A DNA stretch of 9,417 nucleotides from Caldilineaceae bacterium (GTDB taxonomy: Bacteria > Chloroflexota > Anaerolineae > Caldilineales > Caldilineaceae), in contig JAPKMV010000090.1 in assembly GCA_026645635.1 (NCBI GenBank), positions 1-9,417 on the forward strand, in the 5' to 3' direction. Positions 6,880 through 9,417 of this stretch are shown here, one piece after another. The position numbers and the translations under genes are program-made. Under the pieces are notes generated by a model. That model worked only from the letters and a program-made list of their open reading frames with translations, did not search any database and was not told where the DNA came from. Positions within the stretch are counted from its first letter, which is position 1; every line of letters begins with the position of its first letter.

Positions 6880-7671
6880 TCAGCGCCCAAACAACCGCTT
6901 GAGCCACGCCCAGAAGCCGCGCTTGCGATAGTCCGTCAACGGGACATTCTGGCCCATAATGCGTTGGGCGATGTTCTCATACGCATGCGCCACCGCCAGC
7001 CGCTTGTCGAACACAGCCGGCGTGCCGCGGTCGGTGGAGAGCATCAGCAGCTCGTCCTCCGGCACCACGCCCATCAGATCGATGGCGAGAATGTCGAGCA
7101 CATCGTCGATGCCGCGCATCTCGCCAGAATTGACCAGCCGCTCGTTGAAGCGGTTGATCACCAGCCCCGGCTGCTTGTGATAGTCGCGCTCGAGCAGGTA
7201 GATCACCTTGTCGGCGTCGCGCAGCGCGCTTACATCCGAGGTGGTCACGATCAGCACCCGGTCGGCTGCCGAGATGGCCGTGTTGAAACCATGTTCGATG
7301 CCGGCGGGCGAATCGATCAGCACGTAATCCGCCATCTGGCGCAGTTGGTCGCAGATCAGCTTCATCTGCGCCGGATTCAGATCCGCCTTGTCGCGGGTCT
7401 GCGCCGCGGGCAGCAGATAGAGCGCCTCGGCGCGCGGGTCGCGCACCATCGCCTGCTGCAGCGTACAGCGCCCTTCCGCCACATCGATCGAGTCATAGAG
7501 GATGCGGTTTTCCAACCCCATGACCAGGTCGAGATTGCGCAAGCCGATGTCGGCGTCGACGGCGACAACCCGTTGGCCGAGTCGCGACAGCGCCGCGCTC
7601 AGATTTGCCGTGGTGGTGGTCTTGCCGACGCCCCCCTTGCCGGAGGTGACGGTGATAACGGTGCAAGGCAT
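6880..7671 (-). CDS. minD: septum-site determining ATPase MinD
   Basis: This 263-residue ParA/MinD-type ATPase binds the membrane as an ATP dimer and recruits MinC to block FtsZ assembly away from midcell. The deviant Walker A motif GKGGVGKTT (11-19) has signature lysine K12 and K17. Switch I is VDADIGLRNLD (38-48) and Walker B/switch II is VLIDSPAG (117-124). MinD hallmarks are MGLENR and the C-terminal amphipathic membrane-targeting helix GFWAWLKRLFG (252-262). The length is normal. The ATG at 7671 is the natural start, although its SD is poor. It is followed closely by rodA and preceded by minC across a 231-bp gap filled by a hairpin element. No minE is visible in the window. Confidence 0.95.
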   Translation of the reverse strand: MPCTVITVTSGKGGVGKTTTTANLSAALSRLGQRVVAVDADIGLRNLDLVMGLENRILYDSIDVAEGRCTLQQAMVRDPRAEALYLLPAAQTRDKADLNPAQMKLICDQLRQMADYVLIDSPAGIEHGFNTAISAADRVLIVTTSDVSALRDADKVIYLLERDYHKQPGLVINRFNERLVNSGEMRGIDDVLDILAIDLMGVVPEDELLMLSTDRGTPAVFDKRLAVAHAYENIAQRIMGQNVPLTDYRKRGFWAWLKRLFGR

Positions 7672-7733
7672 TGCAATGAGTCCGCTTTGACTGTTCCAGA
7701 GTTATGTGTCACACAAGGACGCCAGGCTGATGA

Positions 7734-7843
7734 CTAGACTTTATCGGCAATAGCTTTTTGGCACACAAAGACGCAAAGTCGCAAAGTGTTTTTCTCCTGG
7801 CGTCTTTGCGCCTTCGCATGAGATTCCTTATCGCCGATAAAGA
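7734..7843. repeat. hairpin element with CGCAAAG words between minC and minD
   Basis: CTTTATCGGC (7739-7748) and GCCGATAAAG (7833-7842) are perfect outer arms; TAG/CTA extends them beyond one mismatch. Inside, the left side carries ACAAAGACGCAAAG and TCGCAAAG words (from ~7763) and the right side carries the complementary CGTCTTTGCGCC and TTCGC (7801-7816), with imperfect pairing. A further copy-like piece, GACGCCAGG (7718-7726), is complementary to CCTGGCGTC (7796-7804). The element occupies most of the minC-minD gap and could attenuate or end minC transcripts. Confidence 0.7.
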
Positions 7844-7902
7844 CTACTGTTGGCGCCATTGCGTGAGATCACGAATTGCCGACCGTCTTTATTGTCGCAG
7901 GT

Positions 7903-9417
7903 TCACCCATTGCGGCGCAAGCTGACCAACCCACCGGGGCGACCCGCATCCCATTCCTCGAAGGTGATTGCCTTGTGCACCAGGCGGGCGACTTCCGCGC
8001 GCTTGTGCGCCGAGCGCTGCCAGAACCATTTCCCCGGCTGACCCGGCTGCGGGTCCGGGCTGGTCGTCATCACATCGGCGATGCGCAGTTGCGTCGGCTC
8101 CATGTCCAACGCGGCGACAATCGAACGCACGTTGCCGGCCGCGCCGGCGTGCACGATGCCGCGCAGCCGGCCCCACACCAGCACGTCGCCGTCGCTGATC
8201 ACCTCGGCGCCTGGGTTCACGTCGCCGATCACCAGCACATGTTCCTGGCGGCGCAGCCGGTTGCCGGAACGCAGATAGCCGCGGTAGACAAAAAAGCCGC
8301 CGCTGTTGACGTTGGTTGACGCCGCAGCAGCTTCGGCCATCGCTGCGCCGTCGGCGCCCTCCAGCGTCACCGTCAACCCGAGCGCCAGCGCTGATTGGAA
8401 TGTGCGCTCGGCGCCGGTGCGCACCAGGGCCAACGCCATGCCATGTTTGTGCAACAGCGTGGCGACCGCATTCAGTTCGTCCTCCGCCAAAGCCCGCGTC
8501 CCCAATTCCAGGGCTACGTTGGCGTTGCGGAAAAAGGAGGCCGACTGGTCAAGACGCGCAGTCAGCGCCGCCGTGATCTCAGGCCAGGGGCCGGCGCCCA
8601 CTTCGATCGCCAGCCCGTCCATGCGGCCCCGAATACTGACAGAAGCTGCGCCCGGCGTCGGCGGCGCCTCTGCCAACGGTGCTTCGGCTGGCGCACTCGC
8701 GTCCGGTGCGGCGTCGCTCAGCGCCGCGGTGCTGGGTGCGGTCGTCTCGACGACGGCCGGCGCGGGCTGCTCAAGCGGCGCCTCGCTGCTGGCTGGCGGA
8801 GCGGGGGCAAATCTAGCCGGGATCGTTGCGTCGGCCAGAAATGGCGGCAAGTCGCTTGGAGGCGCAGTCGTGGGCGATTCCACCGGCCGCGCCGCTGCCA
8901 CCGCGCCGGCAGCCAACGGCGCAAAGATCGAACGCTCCGCCGGTGCGTTGGCCACCTCCTGCGTGCGCGGTGTGTCCGGTGCAGGCGCTGCGGGCGCTGG
9001 CGGCTGCGACGGGCGTTGAGACTCGTCCCAGGGCGGCACCCAGGGCGGAAAGATGGCGGCGCCAGCCACTGGCGGCGCGACCGGTTCGGTTGCAGCCGCG
9101 GCCGGCGCAGAGGCGGCGCTGGCCAGCCCGGCTGCCAACAACGGCCCTGCGGCATCGGGCAATTCGGCTCGTTCACTGGCTGCCGGGGCCGGCAGCGGTG
9201 GGCTGACCTGGCCGGCGACCGGCGGCGCGACGTCGGGCAATCCGGCCGGTTGGCTGAAACTTGGCGGCGGTGCGGCAGTCGGGGCCGACGGCGCGACGGT
9301 GGGCAGGTCGGCCGGCTGGCTGAGACTTGGCGGCGGTGTGGGCGGTGCAGGAGTCGCAGTCGGCGGCGCGATGGCGGGCAGTTCGGCTTGTTCACTGGCT
9401 GCCGGGGCCGGCAGCGG
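7903..9417 (-). CDS. minC: septum-site inhibitor MinC with long Pro/Ala-rich N-terminal extension (5' end outside window)
   Basis: MinC is the FtsZ inhibitor that MinD brings to the membrane. Numbering from the TTG at 9240 as residue 1, the MinC_N-like domain is at ~200-275 (VSIRGRMDGLAIEV, FFRNANVALELG). The beta-helical MinC_C domain is at ~318-392 (YLRSGNRL, GDVNPGAEVISDGDV, GRLRGIVHAGAAGN). It ends in a tail to 445. The MinD-contact motif is RSGN rather than RSGQ. These two domains already make a normal ~240-residue MinC. Ahead of them, about 260 codons to the right edge stay open and encode Pro/Ala/Ser-rich, probably disordered sequence with in-frame repeats. No good start with an SD is seen, so the true start is probably off the window. 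The extension could be spurious only if translation starts at an unusual codon near residue 200. minD and rodA follow. Confidence 0.9.
   Translation of the reverse strand, partial: PLPAPAASEQAELPAIAPPTATPAPPTPPPSLSQPADLPTVAPSAPTAAPPPSFSQPAGLPDVAPPVAGQVSPPLPAPAASERAELPDAAGPLLAAGLASAASAPAAAATEPVAPPVAGAAIFPPWVPPWDESQRPSQPPAPAAPAPDTPRTQEVANAPAERSIFAPLAAGAVAAARPVESPTTAPPSDLPPFLADATIPARFAPAPPASSEAPLEQPAPAVVETTAPSTAALSDAAPDASAPAEAPLAEAPPTPGAASVSIRGRMDGLAIEVGAGPWPEITAALTARLDQSASFFRNANVALELGTRALAEDELNAVATLLHKHGMALALVRTGAERTFQSALALGLTVTLEGADGAAMAEAAAASTNVNSGGFFVYRGYLRSGNRLRRQEHVLVIGDVNPGAEVISDGDVLVWGRLRGIVHAGAAGNVRSIVAALDMEPTQLRIADVMTTSPDPQPGQPGKWFWQRSAHKRAEVARLVHKAITFEEWDAGRPGGLVSLRRNG
9157..9417 (-). 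repeat. in-frame degenerate repeats in the minC extension
   Basis: The block GGGCA(A/G)TTCGGC... (plus strand) at 9157-9198 recurs at 9376-9417 with two mismatches in 42 nt. Related but more diverged units start at 9235 and 9301. All spacings (78, 66, 75 nt) are multiples of three, so the reading frame is kept. The units encode variants of (S)xPAxLPxxAP followed by Pro/Ala/Thr-rich filler, about 22-26 residues each. The array continues to the window edge. Confidence 0.8.

Noticed and set aside
7705..7715. TGTGTCACACA as a CRP-type site upstream of minD
   Set aside because: Too short and lacking the spaced TGTGA-N6-TCACA form. It may simply belong to the CACAAAG-word element.
8306..9019. Plus-strand Ala/Ser/Gly-rich open frame opposite minC
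   Set aside because: Low-complexity shadow of the Pro/Ala-rich minC extension.
9238..9240. TTG at 9240 as the true minC start
   Set aside because: The reading frame and its repeat units continue without a break on both sides, and no SD precedes it.

Overview
The window is GC-rich bacterial DNA with short intergenic regions. The gene set suggests a Chloroflexota-like bacterium, for example an Anaerolineae/Caldilineae relative: a secreted lamin-tail/phospholipase-D protein, a tryptophanase, an M23 peptidase, an FmdB-type zinc ribbon, and a minC-minD-rodA cluster. The intergenic hairpins built from short repeated words also fit that group. This assignment is inference from gene content and style; no 16S rRNA or other marker is present.

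Layout, left to right. (1) A tRNA-Val(UAC) gene on the minus strand, cut by the left edge, with a very good sigma70-type promoter. (2) A minus-strand gene for an exported 646-residue lamin-tail + phospholipase-D-fold protein. (3) A 300-bp intergenic region between this gene and the divergent tnaA, holding a double-hairpin REP-like element, a -10 box and two operator-like inverted repeats. (4) tnaA on the plus strand, coding for a tyrosine phenol-lyase/tryptophanase-family PLP enzyme whose specificity residues are those of tryptophanase. (5) A large inverted repeat between the convergent tnaA and an M23 (LytM-type) peptidase gene on the minus strand. (6) A divergent promoter region with an 11-bp perfect inverted repeat, then an fmdB-like zinc-ribbon gene and a small two-TM membrane protein gene on the plus strand. 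(7) A 21-bp perfect-arm hairpin separating these from the convergent minus-strand cluster minC - minD - rodA, read right to left. minC runs off the right edge with a long Pro/Ala-rich repetitive N-terminal extension.

How it fits together: MinC and MinD form the division-site inhibitor (MinD ATPase on the membrane, MinC acting on FtsZ). RodA is the SEDS peptidoglycan polymerase of cell elongation, so the right third is a cell-shape/division cluster. The M23 enzyme may also act on peptidoglycan. The other genes look like independent housekeeping or metabolic units.

I see no clearly new multi-gene system such as a defence island, CRISPR array or prophage. The most unusual signals are five separate hairpin elements, each with its own repeated word, at the gene borders; the MinC extension; the face-to-face divergent promoters on an inverted repeat; the mixed TPL/TIL character of TnaA; and a two-cysteine loop insertion in RodA.
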